Origin: REEP01 sp964517265
GTDB lineage: Bacteria; Pseudomonadota; Alphaproteobacteria; Rhodospirillales; Defluviicoccaceae
Assembly (NCBI GenBank): GCA_964517265.1
Contig: CAZFBS010000003.1
Span: 124,001 to 188,000 of the forward strand
Direction of reading: 5' to 3'
DNA length: 64,000 nt
The notes beneath the pieces are model-generated. The model saw only the letters and a program-made list of their open reading frames with translations, did no database searches and was not told where the DNA came from. A program made the translations under genes and the position numbers. Shown piece by piece: positions 61,603 through 64,000 of the stretch (the first letter of the stretch is position 1; each line of letters opens with the position of its first letter).

Positions 61603-62667
61603 TCAGGTTCTCAGGACGAGGACGCTGATGAGACACGTCATGACGATCTTCGGAGACCAGCTAGCAAGCCAGCCCGGCACCCATCCGGCTTCAGCGACAG
61701 CAAGAAGCACTCCATCGTAGATGAAGTAGCCGAACCCCAACGCCAGCCCGGAGAGCAGGTACAAGCTCGGTCCGCGGCGGATGTTCTCGGTCCTCGCCAG
61801 ACCGACGGCAAGGAAAAGCATGATAATGGGTGAGAGAGGATTGGCGAGACGATCGTGAAACGAAGCGCGGTAGAGGTCGCTCGAAAACCGTCCAAAGCCA
61901 TCGCTGGCGATGATCAAGCGAATGACGGACAGCGGAAGCTCCCGGGGATCGACCGCGAGCATGGCGAGCACATCGAGACGAATCGGATGGGGCCAGGCAA
62001 GCTCGGCGATGACCTCCGGGCGAACATCATCGACTGCGCGCCGAACAACGTCGTGCAGGATCCAGCCGCCATCGACCTGTCGTGCCTCGGCCGCGTCCAA
62101 CCGGTCAAGAATGTTCCCGCTCGCGTCGCGTCGGAACACTGTAAGGTCATGTAGCAGATCCGGCCGTTGCGGAAGCGCCGCCACACGCAAAACGTGATCA
62201 TCGCTCAGCAGCCAGACACCGTCTTTTTCGGATGGCGCAACGCTCTGGCGTGCGGAAGGTCCGACACCCCATGCGCGCAACTCTGCGCTCGCAGCGGGGA
62301 CGAGCTGATCGTCAACCAAGAATTGAGCGGCGAGCAACAGTCCCCCGGCTGGCAGCAGCGCCGCCATGATCCGCCATGGCGACAGGCCGACACTCCACAA
62401 AGCCAGAAGTTCGCGATGGCGCTGCAGCGCCTCGAGAGTCAAGAGCGCCGCCAACAGGGCGGCGATCGCGATGAGCGCCGAGACCAGGCTGGGGAACCGC
62501 AGGAGAGAGTAGCGGACAAGCGCCCGCGTTAAGTCTCCACCGGACGCGATAACATCGGTGCTGTTCTCCAGAAGATCAAGGCCGAGCAGCAGACCGGTGA
62601 AGGTCAGCAAGGTCAGCGCGAAATAGCCGAGAAATCGGCGGCTGAGGTAACCCGTGGCAATTTTCAC
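61603..62667 (-). CDS. LptG-like permease (LptF/LptG family paralogue)
   Basis: A 354-residue membrane protein of the YjgP/YjgQ (LptF/LptG) family: an N-terminal helix pair (GYLSRRFLGYFALTLLTFTG, SLLRFPSLVSALIAIAALLA), a central periplasmic beta-jellyroll (about residues 120-255) and three C-terminal helices. These permeases work with the LptB ATPase to extract lipids toward the outer membrane. GTG at 62667 overlaps the lptF-like stop by 4 bases. It is followed 93 bases later by the CDP-alcohol phosphotransferase gene rather than by lptD, unlike the canonical lptFG locus. Cargo may be LPS or, from context, the locus lipid. Confidence 0.8.
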   Translation of the reverse strand: MKIATGYLSRRFLGYFALTLLTFTGLLLGLDLLENSTDVIASGGDLTRALVRYSLLRFPSLVSALIAIAALLAALLTLEALQRHRELLALWSVGLSPWRIMAALLPAGGLLLAAQFLVDDQLVPAASAELRAWGVGPSARQSVAPSEKDGVWLLSDDHVLRVAALPQRPDLLHDLTVFRRDASGNILDRLDAAEARQVDGGWILHDVVRRAVDDVRPEVIAELAWPHPIRLDVLAMLAVDPRELPLSVIRLIIASDGFGRFSSDLYRASFHDRLANPLSPIIMLFLAVGLARTENIRRGPSLYLLSGLALGFGYFIYDGVLLAVAEAGWVPGWLASWSPKIVMTCLISVLVLRT

Positions 62668-63863
62668 GGCAGATCGCGAGCGAGCGTGGTGAACGGGCGC
62701 ACTCGTCCCGACGGCGGCCGGATGCTCGGCCAGTGAGCCAGATAGACGAACAAGACGAGGCTGATCAGGGTGACCGCGAGCCACGGCAGCCAGAGCGCGA
62801 GCACCGGCTGCGCGTTACCGGCGGCAACCAGCGCTTCTCCCACTTGCAGAAGCTCGTTGTAGGCAATCAAGGCAAGAACTCCGAGCGCCACCCGGTGCGG
62901 ATGCTGCCGGCGGCGACCGCCGAGGGCGAATGGAAGCGCGAAGAAGGGAAGAATTCCGATCGAGGCAATCCGGACCAGCCTGCCGTGAAATTCAGCGGCC
63001 AGCGCATCGTCTCCGGCCTCGCCCGGCACCGCGAGCCGCCGCTCCCAGAGTTCCGGGAGAGTGAGGTCACGTGCATCGTGTCCACGTGGGCGAAAGACGT
63101 CCGTCTGTTCCGAGCCGACCGTCGTCGTGAACCGCTCGAAGCGGACAACCTCGGCAGACGCGGGTGTGTTCGCGGCGCCGATCGGCACGCGCATGTCGGT
63201 GCCGTGCAGGAAGGTAACGATCGTGGGTCGGGTCGGGTCGGGGTCTTCCACCTGTGCGAAGGGGGCGGTGATCAGCCGCGATGTCCCCGCGCTGCTCTCC
63301 TGGTAAACGAACACCTTGGCGAACTGCTTGTGGTCGAGAGAGATCTGCTCGACCAGAACCGTGGCATCCTCGACTTTGGTAAAAATACCTTCTTTCAGCA
63401 CATCGGGTGGGGCGACGGCATTTTTCACGGTGAAGGCGGCGGCGCGATAAGCATAGCGGCCGAGCGGCTGGATGTGTCCGAAGACCGACCAGCCAATCAG
63501 CACGCCGGCGATCGCGAGGATGAGGATGGGCCGGGCGAGGCGAAAAAGGCTGAAGCCTGCGGCCTGAAAGGCATCCATTTCCCGGTCGCGATGAAGCCGG
63601 CTGAAGGTGAGCAGGACCGCAAGAAAAAGACCAAGCGGCAACGCCAAGCCCAGGTAGTGGGGCACCAGGTAGACCAGCATCGGGAGCAGGCCGGAGAGCG
63701 AGCCGCGCACCGCAAAAATCATGTCGAGCAGCCGCAGCGCGCGCTCGATCAACAGCAGGAGCAGCGCAACCAGCAGTGTTGCCACCAGCGGGCCAATCAT
63801 CCGCCGAACGATGTAGCGGTCGACGATGGGAAGGGTAAGCGAAGGCAATTCAGGCTTCCACAT
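62664..63863 (-). CDS. LptF-like permease (LptF/LptG family paralogue)
   Basis: A ~399-residue partner of the downstream LptG-like protein. It begins PIVDRYIVRRMIGPLVATLL as LptF proteins do, has helices near the N-terminus (YLVPHYLGLALPLGLFLAVLLTF), a large periplasmic domain (about residues 125-270) with KEGIFTKVEDATVLVEQIS, and three C-terminal helices. ATG at 63863 is preferred because a probable upstream gene ends at 63850, giving a short overlap; ATG at 63899 (AAGG upstream) and 63941 are alternatives that lengthen the N-terminus by 12 or 26 residues. No LptB, LptC or LptA gene is visible before the window ends. Confidence 0.8.
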   Translation of the reverse strand: MWKPELPSLTLPIVDRYIVRRMIGPLVATLLVALLLLLIERALRLLDMIFAVRGSLSGLLPMLVYLVPHYLGLALPLGLFLAVLLTFSRLHRDREMDAFQAAGFSLFRLARPILILAIAGVLIGWSVFGHIQPLGRYAYRAAAFTVKNAVAPPDVLKEGIFTKVEDATVLVEQISLDHKQFAKVFVYQESSAGTSRLITAPFAQVEDPDPTRPTIVTFLHGTDMRVPIGAANTPASAEVVRFERFTTTVGSEQTDVFRPRGHDARDLTLPELWERRLAVPGEAGDDALAAEFHGRLVRIASIGILPFFALPFALGGRRRQHPHRVALGVLALIAYNELLQVGEALVAAGNAQPVLALWLPWLAVTLISLVLFVYLAHWPSIRPPSGRVRPFTTLARDLP

Positions 63864-64000
63864 TGTCCGGAAACCGCCGGCCACCGAGCCGGTGTCCATT
63901 GATGCCTTGCGTCTTGGCGGACAGGAAACGAGCATGGACATCCGACAGCAGCGCCCTCAGCATCGCTTGCGCAGTGCGCACCAGCATTGTCCGGTGCGCG
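63850..64000 (-). CDS. Possible 3' end of an upstream gene (partial)
   Basis: On the minus strand a frame is open from the window edge to a stop at 63850 and overlaps the start of the lptF-like gene by 14 bases. About 49 residues are visible (including LVRTAQAMLRALLSDVHARF) and the codons favour G or C in third position, as in real genes here. No family could be recognised. It could be another member of the same operon. Confidence 0.4.
   Translation of the reverse strand, partial: AHRTMLVRTAQAMLRALLSDVHARFLSAKTQGINGHRLGGRRFPDNVEA

Overview
The window reads as chromosomal DNA of a free-living, GC-rich alphaproteobacterium, most likely in or near the Rhodospirillales. The reasons are the divergent uvrA/ssb pair, the aminotransferase-hom-recJ string, a class I PHA synthase, and a nif cluster with draT/draG next to nifHDK as in Rhodospirillum and Azospirillum. 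The PHA synthase together with a cytosolic GH13 glucan enzyme suggests carbon storage (a Defluviicoccus-like lifestyle is possible but not proven).

Layout. 1-23.8 kb is housekeeping and accessory DNA: recJ (cut by the window edge), hom, an AlaC-type aminotransferase, an OmpA-like lipoprotein, phaC, a PRC-barrel protein, a GH13 enzyme, an alpha/beta hydrolase, a secreted beta-helix protein, a Prx5-type peroxiredoxin, uvrA, ssb, mgtE, a small conserved protein, PhoX, a hemerythrin, and a LysR regulator divergent from an exported alpha/beta hydrolase.

24.1-47.0 kb is a nitrogen-fixation island: nifA, nifB-fdxN-nifZ-nifT, draT-draG (opposite strand), nifHDK-nifEN-nifX-DUF269-fdxB-nifQ, an interposed vapBC and ppk2, then an IscA-like gene-nifV-nifW-fixABCX. 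Four near-perfect sigma-54 promoters (TGGCAC-N5-TTGC) precede nifA, nifB, nifH and the IscA-like gene. NifA upstream activating sites (TGT-N10-ACA) are visible before nifH (two) and the IscA-like gene (one). NifA carries the four-cysteine motif of oxygen-sensitive NifA proteins, and NifH has the arginine modified by DraT, so nitrogenase is probably controlled both in transcription and by ADP-ribosylation. nifU and nifS are not in the window.

47.2-53.7 kb holds a hexapeptide acyltransferase, a flippase-like membrane protein, rplM-rpsI, argC, a DUF2270 protein and a hemolysin III family protein.

53.8-64.0 kb is a sphingolipid-type lipid locus. On the plus strand lie a fatty-acyl-AMP ligase/acyl-ACP synthetase, a CerR-like ketoreductase, an acyl carrier protein and a serine palmitoyltransferase-like enzyme. 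Convergent to them on the minus strand are LptF and LptG paralogues, a CDP-alcohol phosphotransferase with an extra N-terminal domain, a DAGK/ceramide-kinase-like protein and a Tam41-like cytidylyltransferase. Read together they suggest synthesis, CTP activation, head-group attachment and export of an anionic sphingolipid. This is the strongest candidate for a little-described system here.
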